A stretch of DNA of 64,000 nt from Glandiceps talaboti (taxonomy: Eukaryota; Hemichordata; Enteropneusta; Spengelidae), in assembly GCF_964340395.1 (NCBI RefSeq), contig NC_135549.1, positions 33,208,332 to 33,272,331 of the forward strand, written 5' to 3'. The translations under genes and the position numbers were made by a program. The notes below the pieces were generated by a model. That model worked only from the letters and a program-made list of their open reading frames with translations. It was not told where the DNA came from and did no database searches. This document shows positions 28,363 to 36,678 of this stretch, piece by piece; position 1 is the first letter of the stretch; each line of letters begins with the position of its first letter.

Positions 28363-31247
28363 TTTTCAACTTGTGTGTTGTACATGTATTGGGTAAGATG
28401 ATTAACTTTTTGGCAATTTAAACATGGAAATGCTTTGCTGGACTTTCAAAGGATGCAAACAAGAATCAAGGTCACGAAATTATGAACCTTGCATGCATAC
28501 ATGTACATGTACATGTATGCTTCACATGGTCAAACCCAATGAACATATTATCACTTCAAATGAAGATAACCAAAATTTGGCAATGGTCAAGGCTGTCTAA
28601 AGAAAGCTCATATTTGATATTTTTGGTGTAGGTACTTGAACTATGCATTATACATACAAAGCTTTGACACATATTGTGAAATTTGACAACAAATATATAC
28701 AAATGTATGGCCTCCATTCAGCCATATTTGATTCAGTTGCAAAACCAAGTGATGAGCTTCAGGGTTTTACATCACTTTTGGATTGTGGGGGTCCCAAGTG
28801 GGGGTCCTTGGGACCCAAGGCCTGAAAATTTGGGGTCCCAACTGCAAATCCGAGGGTCATTCACAAAATCAAGAAATTGATGTCTGATAAATGAGGTAAT
28901 AGGACAATGGACATCAAAATAAGCACGAACAAAATTGAATTGAATTTAAAATTAATTTGAATTGAATTGGCAAATGAAAAAATAACTAAATATTACTTTA
29001 AGTCCAGTCTTTATTCAGTCAATAACATAACAAAATAACAACTCTGTTATATTCATGTAGTTTACATTCTACCAGCAGCTCCTGGAACAAACTTTTTGGC
29101 TGTGATCTAGACCAGGAAATACAAGTCATCAATGACAGGGCCAACCAGTATAATGATTCAGTCTTTCTATTCCCCCTTTTGCTACACCTCCTCAACATAT
29201 TTTGCATTGATACCAATTTTCTTGTGTATTATTATGACTTATGCCACGAGTTTCATCAAGTATTAGTACCAACACAGTCAACTCCATGTATCTGGTCAAT
29301 AAGAATTTTGATAGTACCTAGTACCTTTTCAATGCATTCGAACTCAATGACAATCCTGGGTCGTTTGTAAGTCTAAACCGTTCAAATTTTGAACATGCAT
29401 GAAATCGGTAAATACATATCGCAAGGGAGATCCCGTTTTATACTAGCTATAACATAATCAGTATGGAGAGTATGTAATTTAGCTGTGTATGATTTTAGAT
29501 TGACTACGAGCTGGCCAACTTCATGGACAACAATTGAACACTGTTAACGTGACTACTAGAGTCTTGATTGTCGTGTAAGAGTTGAGTTTCGGAAGTTTAA
29601 TTTGTACATCCGTACAAGTCAGTGAAGGATTGTTGCTTTCGTTTTCAAACAAGGGTCTCATATTGCAAAATGTTACGGTCTGACATGCAACGAAGCCATT
29701 TAAATTGACCAAGCCACCCATTGTTGGACGATCAATCGTTTCTCGGTAGTGCCATGCCAGTAATTTCTCACTAGTATCGGCTGGTGATGCTGCTATAATA
29801 GAATCTGTGTCAAACAGCCTGCTACAGAAGGAACAGCGGAGATCAGTCTTTCATCTCGGAGCAGTGGCCATGTTTAAAGTTGAGAATAATGGTAAAAATT
29901 TAACCCAATTAGAAACAAGTTAACAGTTTGCGAAAGTATGTAAACAAAGGGGCTACACAGTATATATTCTTCTTATTGGTGTAAACGTTAACGTCCTTAT
30001 GAATAAATAAATGAGATTCTGGAGTGTTCCATTTCAAATCAGGGGCTTCCGATGTAGTTAGTAATGAGATGCGAGCACACTAAAATGGAGGGAGATATTT
30101 AACTACGACGAAATTCCTGCGTCCCAGGGGACGCAGTGGTAATTTTTATCAAGGTCCCAAGTCCATAATTATGCGTAAAGGACGCATTATATTATCTTTG
30201 TACCAGGTTTGGTTGAAATCAGTTGATGCATGTCTGAGATATGAGGGTGAATGCACCAACAGATAGACAGATTGACGGATGGACGTAACTCAAGGTAATA
30301 GCCCCCTCCGTAAAGACAGAATGTGGTCAAATTTTCATGTCATAACATAAAGTGGCATGCATACATCATAACATGTACACTGTATGTCCCATATGACCTT
30401 TGTACCAGGTTTGAATGTAGATCAGGAAATGGCCATGGGGCACATGAAACTGTTTATACGTTTTCCATACGTTGAATCATATTCAAATTTTACAGGTCTC
30501 ACTGCACCAAGAGATTTAGCTAATAGTTACAAGTAAGAACTGCGACTGCATGTCTTACTCTCCAACTTCAATGCAATGATAACCGTACGATGTTTGCTAA
30601 CAGTAAGCCTCACATGTCCCATCACATACACACAAATAACACGTTAATGTCACCTCTCAATTTATTCAATAAATCATCGAATTCAATACATCATATAATT
30701 ACATATATGCAAATGTACACTAACACCATTAATTTCGGAATGCATGCATATGGGCTACCAGTCACTGTTCTCGGGCTACCAAATTTAAATGATGGTAGCC
30801 AACTTGGGCTACCAAGAAAAAAAACAAATTTCGAGCCCTGTTGTTACATGTATCTTTGCAATATATGTGATAATTTGGCTGTTGCTCTGGGCATACATTT
30901 TTTGAATGTTTGTTCACTTATCTATGAATCCCTGATGTTATCTTTGCAATGTACACTACATGATCATCTGGCTGTTGCTATAGGTGTGGTCGTGTTGCTA
31001 GGCACATTTACATACATTTTTGGAATGTTTATTCATTTGTCTATTAATTCCTGTTATCTTTGAAATACACATGATCGTTTTGATGTTGCTATGGGTGTGG
31101 CCTTGTTGCTAGGCAAATTAACATACATTTTTTGAATGTTTACTCACTTGTCTATTAATCCCTGTAATATCTTTGTGAAATACACCACTGTTTGGCTGTT
31201 GCTATGGTCTTTAAGTTGTCTACACACACATTCCCACACACACACAT

Positions 31248-31297
<50 letters not shown>

Positions 31298-33731
31298 CCA
31301 CACACACACACATACACACACATCCACACACACATCCACACACACACATATGTACGTACATACATACATACATACATGTACATACATACATACATGTACA
31401 TACATACATACATACATGTACATGTACATACATACATACATACATACATACATACATACATACATACATACATACATACATACATACATACATACAGACA
31501 GACAGACATACAGACATACAGACATACATACATGTACATACATACACATACATACATACATACATACATACATACATACATACATACATACATACATACA
31601 TACATACATACATACAAACATACATGTACATACATACATACATACATACATACATACATACATACATACATACATACATACATACAGACATACATACATA
31701 CATACATACATACATACATACATACATACATACATACAGACAGACACGAACGACTTCACCATGTCTACATTTGTACATGTACTGTATAACAGTGACACTA
31801 CTGAACCTTATCAGTTCAGTTGCTAAAAACACAACATGAAGACTACCCGTGTGCATGTGTATATTGTCAATTGCACATTTACATCTACATGTACAATGTA
31901 CATGTGTGTGTTATTGAAAGTTCTGTCTTGTAGAAATCTTACCAACCAAATTGTGTTATTAAACACAGTGCTGATTGCCTACATATAGCATACTTGTAAA
32001 GTATACGTCACCTGTCACCAATCTCGCATTCTGATTGGTTGAGAGCCCTGCAGATACACAGGCGTATTTTTCACCAACAGCCGTATTTTTGCTTGTTGTA
32101 TCACGTGATCACTGCACATCCCCTTGTAAACAAATCTAGCAGACAACTAGAGATCGAGCTATAACCAGCATTTCCAATGCCAAATTTGTTGTCAATCGAA
32201 CAAAATATCACCGTTGTATACATTGTAACAAGTCTTTGAACTGTATGTTTTGTGTCAGAGGGAAAATGTCAAAAATTCCATGCAGAACGGCGATAGTCCA
32301 GATACGGTCGTCACGCGATCGTGAACATGAATTCCTAAATTTATGAAGGATATCAAAATTACCACCACAGAGTGTGCATTTTAGAACAACAAAGTATATC
32401 ACGAACATTTATGTAAATTTAATGGAATACAGTACGCAAAACAAAGACGCACTCATTTTTCTGCTGAAGGTTATAAGTTTGAATATATATATGAGTGATA
32501 TGCAAATAGTAAACAATACGTCATACTACTGAGCAAACACGCACTCTAATTGGATGATAAAGTTAAGGCTGAGATGTAAACAACCGCATTGCAGTTACCA
32601 GAGAGGTGCATGATACTACGCTCAACAGTATAACGCGGAAGTGATTTTATTTTAACATGAAACAGCATTTTTAGACATTCGAAAATGAATTCATAGTCGC
32701 AGGTGACGTATAAGTATGTTATTTGCCAAATACTGTTCCACATCTTGCTGCTCGAGGTAATTTTTCTGGTATAACGGCTCGCCTCCGGCTCTCCGTTATA
32801 CCAGAAAAATTACCTCTCGCAGCAAGATATGGAACGGTATTTGGCAAATAACATATACGTATACATGTACATGCTTTTAATAGTCTTTTATTTTAAACAT
32901 TGGCCTCAGTTTAAACTTTGACAAATAACATTTCTTTATCTTTTCTTTACATTGTATAAACATTGATCAGAATATCTTATTAATCACCTACAGTGTAGAC
33001 ACTTCTGTCATTACCAACAACCAAACCTATATCTGATACAACACATGTACATTGTTTGCCAAGTTTTTTCTGTATTTAAAATTCAAGATTTTTAACCAAC
33101 AATATATTATTATTAATTGTACATGTGAAACTAATTTACATGTCAAAGATCATACATGTACATGTACCTGTATATCAGTTCTTCACCTATACAGTACATG
33201 TACCTGTACATTTGTATATCAGTTCTTCACCTACACATACATCACGATGAAAACATGTATTTTCCAAAATGGTGGGTAGTGACGTCACAAACTATCGTGA
33301 GGTTTTGGAGTCCTCAACAGTAAGGTATAGCAAGTCTTATGTATTACGATATTTTGTCCAGATGTGATGCGTATGTCACTATGTGTACATATATATGCAA
33401 CTTTTTAGAGTTTTGAAACTGTACTTGTCTTTTGATATTTAGTTTGAAACAATTTTAGCTTTTCTGAGAAAACTAATCAAAAACTGTAATTGAAAAAAAT
33501 CAGTGTGCAAAGATTGAGTTCAGAGAGGATTTAGACCAGGGTCACAACATAGAACTGTGAACAAGTCTCATTCTAATTATACAAATATATAGGCAAGATA
33601 TTGTACTTTTGCTGACAGAAAGTCCACACATATCAACTTATATAATGTATTTCATGATTTATAATGATGACCTACAAGGGTCACCAATGCAACCATTTCA
33701 ATTCTAAAATCGTCAACTTCAACCCAATAGC

Positions 33732-33762
<31 letters not shown>

Positions 33763-35751
33763 ACCTTCCCCATGGACTAGTGACTTTCATTTTTGGCTGT
33801 CATTTATAGCCAGAGTAACTAACCCCTGTACATATATCTAGAGCTAACCCTGTATCTACAATATAGCCAGAGTAACTAACCCCTGTACATACATGTACAT
33901 TGTATATCTAGAGCTAACCCTGTATCTACAATATAGCCAGAGTAACTAACCCCTTAGTCTTGCTGCTAGACGTTCAGGCTTTCTTTCGATACTATAAGCG
34001 AACGAAGTTTGCAGTGAGGGCTTGCCTGAACAGTCTAGCAAATGTCATTTTCAGACCGGACATTCCATTGAGATTACATTAAGTGGTGGGTTGGGCCATG
34101 TATGCATATATATACTTTAATATATTCAATCTCTGCATGCAGGTGTTGACAAACATACTTATGTCATTACTATGTCTTATCAGTTTATGGTAATTGTGTT
34201 TGATGAGTGTGTAGATGTTGTCATGAACACATTTTAGTTAACGCATTGGTGGTTATTTTTACAAGTCCCTCCTTAAGATGAATATGCATGAAAAATTAGC
34301 TATTGTCCTCTGTTTGTGCTTGTCGCTAATGCGGCTCTCCGATTGGCAGTTATTTATATCCTGATGACATTTGCTACACCTTGGATGTTCCATCCTCGAT
34401 AGCGATGTTCGGTCGTGTGTCGTATTGTATCGGAAGAACATTCAAGGTCTAGCAGATAGACTACTAACCCCTGTACATATATCTAGAGCTAACCCTGTAT
34501 CTACAATATAGCCAGAGTAACTAACCCCTGTACATATATCTAGAGCTAACCCTGTATCTACAATATAACCAGAGTAACTAACCCCCGTACATATATCTAG
34601 AGCTAACCCTGGATCTACAATATAGCCAGAGTACATGTAACTAACCCCTGTACATACATGTACATTGTATATCTAGAGCTAACCCTGTATCTACAATATA
34701 GCCAGAGTAACTAACCCCCGTACATATATCTAGAGCTAACCCTGGATCTACAATATAGCCAGAGTACATGTAACTAACCCCTGTACATACATGTACATTG
34801 TATATCTAGAGCTAACCCTGTATCTACAATATAGCCAGAGTACATGTAACTAACCCCTGTACATACATACATGTACATTGTATATCTAGAGCTAACCCTG
34901 TATCTACAATATAGCCAGAGTACATGTAACTAACCCCCATACATACATGTACATTGTATATCTAGAGCTAACCCTGTATCTACAATATAGCCAGAGTACA
35001 TGTAACTAACCCCCGTACATACATGTACATGTACATTGTATATCTAGAGCTAACCCTCAGGTCCCTGTATCTACAATATCATCGTGAGACAGTTGGTCAC
35101 AAATTAATCTACCTCATGTGAGCTGATGGGCTTTGCCTAGTTATATTAATAATAGTAATAATAACTGTGGATTTCATGCTATTTTTTTAAGTGACCTTGT
35201 TCAAAAAAAGGTTTGCTCCATTTCAGCACTATTCTTGTGATTATTTGCTATGACCTATGTGAAATCCATAAGGTAAGTACTATAACTTATAAGACAACCA
35301 CAGTTTAGATAAAGTAGTACACTGAGAGTCTACCATGGCATACATGTACATCCTTAGATCTGATTACACACGTTAGAAGTGTGAGTAACACATAATATAC
35401 TGTACCACACTTATCCAATGTTGCTGCAATTTTACGAAATCGGTAAGGGTAAACACAATATGGCGAATATCACAAGAACAAATAGAAAATCAGTTTAATA
35501 CTTCGATCATTCCATTTTCCACTGTTATTGAATTGTGTCAAATATTGCCCTAATATCACAAATAATTGCCAATGCCAGTGAGTGTACACTTGACTTGTGA
35601 CATTAACTTGTGTATATGTACTAGTACTAGGAGTACTAAAAGTACAGTTCTGAACTGTACGGACACAATAACACATTGTGACAAAGATAGAGATTGACTT
35701 ACCCAATAGACAGGCAATCGCAGACACGAATCCAGTCAGATGAAGGAGCAT
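7223..35751 (-). CDS. Ig/FN3 cell-surface receptor or adhesion protein, 5' part (join of 7 exons; continues left of window)
   Basis: Exons on the minus strand, in transcript order: 35751-35703, 16939-16703, 15305-15179, 14831-14665, 11507-11412, 9409-9215, 7315-7223. Each has AG acceptor and GT donor dinucleotides, and every junction keeps frame (phase 1 throughout, except phase 2 inside the first FN3 domain). The product starts with a signal peptide, then one Ig domain, FN3, a Ser/Thr-rich linker of about 31 residues and a second FN3. There are many N-X-S/T sites, as expected of an extracellular protein. No transmembrane or cytoplasmic domain lies in the window, so it could be a receptor tyrosine phosphatase, a receptor kinase (Tie-like) or an adhesion protein; I cannot choose. 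The intron after the signal peptide is about 18.8 kb. Known: vertebrate FHIT neighbours PTPRG, an FN3-containing receptor phosphatase, but PTPRG begins with a carbonic anhydrase domain not seen here. Confidence 0.85.
7588..9214 (-). repeat. 33-bp minisatellite made of a 5' splice site, about 48 copies
   Basis: On the minus strand each unit reads TCTCTGGTTTAGGTAAG followed by TAATATAAC(T/C)TGTC. The first part is the last 13 bases of the FN3 exon at 9215-9409; the rest is its intron start. About six units are shortened (ATAATACC) and lose the GTAAG. Some carry an extra AATTAAG. The array fills all but about 270 bp of the intron between the two halves of FN3 domain 2. Confidence 0.97.
9215..9409 (-). 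CDS. Receptor exon: first half of FN3 domain 2
   Basis: The 195-nt, phase 1-1 exon encodes MPQPPENFRGIGV, the core Trp in LLKWEYPNGTDV, YRLYVKP and finally RLRYNLSGL. It is FN3-like from A to E strands. The donor TTTAG/GTAAGTAATATAA is the founder of the adjoining 33-bp satellite: the last 13 exon bases and first 20 intron bases are repeated tens of times downstream. Reading past the donor gives a stop after only two more codons (GK). Confidence 0.92.
9410..11411. other. Intron of the receptor gene, mostly unrecognised
   Basis: No exon supported. A DR1-type sequence TGACCTTTGACCT is at 9500-9512. Frames near 9569-9850 look mildly coding-like (Lys/Glu-rich) but are broken and unrecognised. 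The segment 10050-10800 is richer in CpG and includes GCATGCTGGGAA near 10728, similar to a ZNF143-type site, but no start or exon could be tied to it. Confidence 0.45.
11412..11507 (-). CDS. Receptor exon: Ser/Thr-rich linker
   Basis: The 96-nt, phase 1-1 exon encodes about 31 residues rich in Ser, Thr and Pro (begins NTTESSLSTSPPSNT, ends VHPA) without domain structure, probably an O-glycosylated spacer between the FN3 domains. It has acceptor ACACTTATAG and donor GTAAGT. It is a symmetric exon, so skipping it would keep frame and join the two FN3 domains directly; alternative splicing is possible but not shown. Confidence 0.75.
11520..11640 (+). repeat. Two-copy tandem repeat
   Basis: The word ATATATGATCTGTATAGTAC with ATGGCAAGTTAAA is repeated about 53 bp apart, just upstream (in transcript sense) of the linker exon. 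Confidence 0.75.
11809..12401. mobile_element. Inverted-repeat element with many CTGTCTGCTTG palindromic modules
   Basis: Ends match as inverted repeats: ACAGAATCACAGTCAGAATT at the left and its complement, ending near 12401, with one later mismatch. The interior is a patchwork of direct and inverted copies of TCTGTCTGCTTG, GAAAGAAAGCAATCTAGCC and CGGGTTGAAATTTGTTCTG, so the transcript of either strand would fold strongly. No transposase. The left flank (CATGGTACATCCCTCGAATG) also occurs at 13869 without the element, so the insertion is inside an older repeat. Confidence 0.8.
12402..14340. other. Receptor intron with degenerate repeats, no gene
   Basis: Contains relatives of a dispersed repeat that also occurs near 49560-49680: GTTTCTCATCTCC at 12430, and its reverse complement with GGTCGGTCGGGAGATGAG at about 13815-13840. 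The rest is unrecognised. Short ORFs (12890-13165, 13207-13450) have no domain or codon signature. Confidence 0.45.
14341..14570 (-). repeat. Dispersed CATAGCAAC-family repeat, copy
   Basis: Shares TTTGGCTGTTGCTATGGGC, a TTGCTAG motif and TTTGCATACA with copies at 20960-21210, 30840-31215, 46790-46990, 61230-61650 and 62990-63190. Non-coding. Confidence 0.75.
14665..14831 (-). CDS. Receptor exon: second half of FN3 domain 1
   Basis: The 167-nt exon (phase 2 in, phase 1 out) encodes KNGEWVDVLNV, then a stretch ending LHANTNYHFQIRALAGNG and SDTSNP. The tyrosine-containing F-strand 'L.ANTxYxFQIRA' is the standard FN3 second-half motif. The acceptor is TCTCTGTAG and the donor GTACGT. Glycosylation motifs NVT, NET, NLS and NTS are present. 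Confidence 0.92.
14960..15155 (-). mobile_element. CA-rich element with terminal hairpin (short copy)
   Basis: (CA)n-rich stretch followed by CTATAGTACTACTGAACCTC and AAGTTGTGCTAAAAAT, the reverse complement of the hairpin end described at 58584. The hairpin arm is degraded here. It lies within the intron, close to the donor of the first FN3 exon. Confidence 0.7.
15179..15305 (-). CDS. Receptor exon: first half of FN3 domain 1
   Basis: The exon opens (D)KPDPPHNLTASDI, a typical FN3 A-strand, and includes the conserved Trp in LAWLPS. It ends in a run of Gln/Lys codons (CAACAAAAAAA) with donor GTGAGA and length 127 nt (phase 1 in, phase 2 out). The donor lies in a seven-A tract, so slippage could hide a variant. 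The copy of the CA-rich hairpin element at 14960-15155 lies about 25 bases into the next intron. Confidence 0.88.
15430..16694. repeat. 31-bp minisatellite next to the Ig exon donor, split by a transposon
   Basis: Units of 31 bp (AATCATTTCAATGACTGCAT then CACAAGTTGAG) form about ten regular copies at 16370-16694. Degenerate copies are at 15430-15565. The transposon copy at 15570-16348 sits between them. The array ends about seven bases from the GT of the Ig exon donor at 16701-16702. Confidence 0.9.
15570..16348 (-). mobile_element. TAGTCCCCGC-ended element, copy 2
   Basis: Begins TACTCCCCGC, ends GCGGGGACTA, carries fewer 151-bp core units than copy 1, and has the (GGAC)n tract at about 16272-16300. 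It is inserted into the 31-bp satellite. Homology with copy 3 continues for about 16 bp outside the inverted end (TCATTGAGAATGAC), so the true element boundary may be slightly further out. Confidence 0.85.
16703..16939 (-). CDS. Receptor exon: immunoglobulin domain
   Basis: The 237-nt, phase 1-1 exon encodes a complete Ig domain of about 79 residues. Its signatures are Cys in VVLNCKL, Trp in NVTWMKDEK, and the DxGxYxC motif as DRGIYKC. It has N-glycosylation sites (NNST, NVT, NIT). The acceptor is CATTGCAG and the donor is TTTTAGGTAAG. The 31-bp satellite begins only about eight bases into the downstream intron. It follows the signal-peptide exon and precedes the first FN3 exon. Confidence 0.9.
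17282..17666. repeat. 37-bp minisatellite, about 10 copies
   Basis: GC-richer units with GACTGTGTGGCCGGGCTGTG and GATCATAATATT. Three units carry the variant GTGTGGAACATTATTGA, placed at alternating positions, which suggests a two-unit higher-order pattern. Upstream intron of the receptor gene. Confidence 0.95.
17905..18246 (-). mobile_element. CA-rich element, copy lacking the hairpin end
   Basis: Reverse-complement match to the body of the 58584-59050 copy (CATTTTGATTTTAACAATTCC, ATTTGCAT...TGATGGAATCA). It ends in a pure (CA)37 tract at 18173-18246. Confidence 0.75.
18247..18949. other. Receptor intron, AT-rich with ACATGTACATGT words
   Basis: Many copies of the palindrome ACATGT; a (GAA)n run near 18800-18820. 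Nothing coding recognised. Confidence 0.5.
18950..19445 (+). pseudogene. LINE reverse-transcriptase C-terminal fragment (frameshifted)
   Basis: A first frame (18956-19159) encodes ...KRSILAQFRTGILPI, the usual 'R..LAQ.R.GILPL' block after the RT domain. It then shifts near 19140-19160 into a second frame with RYKCRFQQLPVEDRTCNFC and EDEKHFLFDC, the CCHC-like zinc region at the LINE C terminus, ending at 19445. There is no RT catalytic domain and no 5' part, so it is a dead 3' fragment. It lies in the first intron of the receptor gene on the opposite strand. Confidence 0.85.
19446..20095. other. Intron, no gene recognised
   Basis: AT-rich; a (TAA/ATA)n tract near 19827-19850. Possible LINE 3' untranslated remnant at the start (A-rich run at 19464). 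Confidence 0.45.
20096..20545. repeat. Two tandem copies of a dispersed repeat with a DR1 motif
   Basis: Two related segments of about 160 bp (20225-20370 and 20395-20545) share GGCCATATTTGATTTGGTC, CAGGTTTGGTTGAAAT and TTGGTGCATGCCAGAGATAT. Just upstream, 20100-20112 is AGGTCAAAGGTCA, a perfect DR1. Relatives occur at 28660-28760, 30190-30260 and 52400-52740. Confidence 0.8.
20960..21210 (-). repeat. Dispersed CATAGCAAC-family repeat, copy
   Basis: Closely matches 14341-14570 (TTCATTTGCTGAATGA, TATCCAGTTGC, TTTGGCTGTTGCTATGGGC) and includes the end motif AATACCGCCAATGGCAGTGT at its left. Confidence 0.8.
21778..22324. mobile_element. Non-autonomous inverted-repeat DNA element
   Basis: The left arm holds CGCCATCTTAGTTTCCGG, ACGGCGACAA and GCCATACGTTACAGTGGTAA. 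The right arm is the inverted counterpart (TTACCACTGTAACGTATGGC, TTGTCGCCGTACGGAAACTA). The arms are about 90-110 bp, matching in blocks with diverged spacers between. The interior (about 350 bp) has no ORF. No target duplication could be recognised with confidence. Confidence 0.85.
23196..24813. mobile_element. piggyBac-type non-autonomous element, TTAA-flanked
   Basis: TTAA at 23192-23195 and 24814-24817 flank a terminal inverted repeat, CCCTTTCACCACCA on the left and TGGTGGTGAAAGAG on the right (one mismatch). TTAA target sites and CCCTTT-like ends are piggyBac hallmarks. Just inside the left end are two copies of the perfect palindrome CCCGGTATACCGGG (about 23214 and 23249). The interior of 1.6 kb has only short ORFs (such as 24335-24033, minus) that do not look like a transposase, so it depends on enzyme supplied elsewhere. 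Confidence 0.85.
24840..25290. repeat. Possible short element ending in an AGCTCCGCTGT motif
   Basis: Two internal near-repeats (AAAAAATCATAAAAAAT near 24900 and 25040). It ends with CTACGCTTTCAGCTTTCGCT and GACAGCGGAGCT at about 25240-25272. AGCTCCGCTGT also occurs at 21293. It may be a decayed member of a dispersed family; boundaries are not defined. Confidence 0.4.
25597..25779 (+). CDS. Unrecognised short ORF, doubtful
   Basis: A 60-codon frame begins MSASETQKKKTEKVV and is acidic (DSEDALDL) then hydrophobic. I recognise no family. It could be a fragment of a transposon protein or chance. There is no splice or promoter support. Confidence 0.15.
   Translation: MSASETQKKKTEKVVQREVACYAACSDSEDALDLIYILFLILKHFMLIKRQISFWNIWWP
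25780..27184. other. Receptor intron, no gene recognised
   Basis: AT-rich sequence without convincing ORFs or repeats that I could define. Confidence 0.45.
27185..27425 (-). mobile_element. CA-rich element with terminal hairpin, copy
   Basis: (CA)n at 27250-27338, then (GACA)n at about 27345-27370 and the hairpin end: CTATAGTACTACTGAACC, TTATCAGTTCAGTTGTGCTA, AAAAAT. It is the reverse complement of the 58584 copy. The poly-His/Thr frames that can be read through it are artefacts. Confidence 0.85.
27426..30180. other. Receptor intron; poly-C tract and repeat fragments
   Basis: Poly-C of about 31 at 28333-28362. A fragment of the dispersed 'GCCATATTTGATT' repeat lies at 28660-28760. The stretch 29500-29900 is less AT-rich and has a minus-strand frame (29721-29521, begins MGGLVNLNGFVACQTV), but it has no recognised domain and no paired splice sites, so I do not call it a gene. 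Confidence 0.4.
30185..30420. repeat. Fragments of the dispersed CAGGTTTGGTTGAAATCAG repeat
   Basis: Two partial copies (TTTGTACCAGGTTTGGTTGA near 30200; TTTGTACCAGGTTTGAATGT near 30402), as at 20340 and 20490. Confidence 0.7.
30840..31215 (-). repeat. Dispersed CATAGCAAC-family repeat, about four tandem units
   Basis: Units of about 110-120 bp with GGCTGTTGCT(A/C)T, GTGTTGCTAGGCA, TACATTTTTTGAATGTTT and CTATTAATCCCTG. The units run directly into the (CA)n tract of the next element. Confidence 0.85.
31216..31835 (-). mobile_element. CA/CATA-rich element with terminal hairpin, expanded copy
   Basis: (CA)n at 31222-31345, then a long (CATA)n with short GACA interruptions to about 31745. It ends with GTGACACTACTGAACCTTAT and CAGTTCAGTTGCTAAAAAC, the hairpin end of the family. 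ORFs of about 200 codons on both strands are microsatellite artefacts (4-bp period: repeating Thr-Tyr-Ile-His or Met-Tyr-Val-Cys). Confidence 0.9.
31990..32705. other. Unclassified stretch upstream of the hairpin
   Basis: Contains CCAAT-box-like words (CTGATTGGTTGAG near 32031, CTAATTGGATGA near 32547) and more CpG than its surroundings. It could be a promoter of an element or of an unseen transcript. No exon supported. Confidence 0.3.
32706..32861. repeat. Long near-perfect hairpin (arms about 70 bp)
   Basis: The left arm has TATGTTATTTGCCAAATACT, GTTCCACATCTTGCTGC, GAGGTAATTTTTCTGGTATA and ACGG. The right arm is the inverted copy ending about 32861. The loop is about 15 bases (CTCGCCTCCGGCTCT). 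There are only a few mismatches. It may be one end of a transposon that spans 31990-32861, but the other end is not clear. Confidence 0.9.
33725..33765 (+). repeat. Poly-C followed by (CA)n
   Basis: About 20 C residues directly followed by CACACACACACACACAC. Confidence 0.9.
33801..35060. repeat. 57-bp minisatellite, interrupted by a transposon
   Basis: Units contain GCCAGAGTAACTAACCCCTG, TATCTAGAGCTAACCCTGTA and TCTACAATATA. Right-hand copies are longer because of ACATGTACATTG insertions. The array is split by the 509-bp insertion at 33955-34463. The 57-bp period, divisible by three, leaves an open frame at 34442-34636 that is not a gene. Confidence 0.95.
33955..34463. mobile_element. 509-bp DNA transposon inserted in the 57-bp satellite
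   Basis: The element is flanked on both sides by CTAACCCCT (33946-33954 and 34464-34472), a 9-bp target duplication; the uninterrupted unit reads straight through it. Imperfect inverted ends: TAGTCTTGCTGCTAGAC on the left, GTCTAGCAGATAGACTA on the right. No transposase. An 8-9 bp duplication suits hAT-like or similar families, but I do not assign it. Confidence 0.85.
35703..35751 (-). CDS. Receptor exon 1: start codon and signal peptide
   Basis: ATG at 35751 opens MLLHLTGFVSAIACLL, a short hydrophobic signal peptide, and the exon ends with one extra G before GTAAGT. Phase 1 matches the Ig exon acceptor at 16939 exactly: G plus CA gives Ala, a plausible small residue near the cleavage site. 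Proof that this exon belongs to the Ig/FN3 gene would need transcript data. The evidence is the matching phase, strand, order and the signal-peptide character. Confidence 0.7.
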
Positions 35752-36660
35752 TATTGACAGGACAGGAGCATGAAGGATGTTATAACTTTAAGATGTGTGT
35801 CGAGTTGTCATTCAAAGTGAACATACACAGTAAGAGGTCACATGAAGCGAAAACAAAACTACAGACTACAGTACAGAGATCGGTCAAAACTCTGTCCAAT
35901 TATCAGGAGAGCGTTTCCGTGTTGGGTGCTGAACTTTTCTGGATGTATATACAGTCATTCTAGCATTGTTTGTTCATTCAAAATCACCAAATTCGTCGCC
36001 TACGTAGGTTGTAACTGATCCGTAGAATGTGATATCAGAAGAGCCCAATAGTAGCAATAACTCAGGAAGTAAAATGGATCGCAAAGGAGTGGCTTATCAA
36101 AACTCCCTAGCTTTAACATCTAGACTTATTCTTAGATGAAGATCGACGTATTTCTTATCAAATACATTATTAGAACTGAATCAAATTGTTAGTCTTTACT
36201 TATTGGCATAAATAATAGTAACCGCTAAGTTTCTGACCAGTTTAAATCCACACTATGTGTAGTTTTGTCGACATGATACATTCTCTACTACAAATATTTA
36301 CTAAGTTAGGCAGTCTAAAGGTCATCGGGTTAACCATCTAATGATATTATTCTGAACAGCTGAGCCAAGCGTGCTGGAGCTATCGTGTGTCATTGTAACT
36401 GGTAAGTAATTTATAGTGGAAAATAACATACTATGAAATCAACCAAATATTATTTTAAAAACGAGGCTGTTATCTCCATAGCGATCCAAATAAGCGCAAA
36501 TGGTGATGACTAATGTATCCTTAAAGAGAGTTAATTTTTTGACATATTTCTTATTTGTACGCGCGCGCTCACGGATGCTGATTGGGTGATCTGACACTGG
36601 CAAGTTGCACCACCAATTAAAATCTGTTTTCGTTGACAATTTGCAATTACGTTATATCAC
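35752..36660. promoter_or_regulatory. Probable intergenic region holding the receptor promoter
   Basis: It lies upstream of the signal-peptide exon (minus) and about 7 kb upstream of the FHIT start (plus). CpG-bearing patches include GTACGCGCGCGCTCACGG with an inverted CCAAT (GATTGGGT) at 36557-36588. A possible plus-strand donor, AACTGGTAAGTAAT, lies near 36397. No TATA box or transcription start can be proven. Confidence 0.3.
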
Positions 36661-36678
36661 CACAACTATCATACTGCA

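Noticed and set aside
31136-31856. Long frames of Thr-Tyr-Ile-His or Met-Tyr-Val-Cys repeats on both strands
   Set aside because: They are translations of (CATA)n and (CA)n microsatellites.
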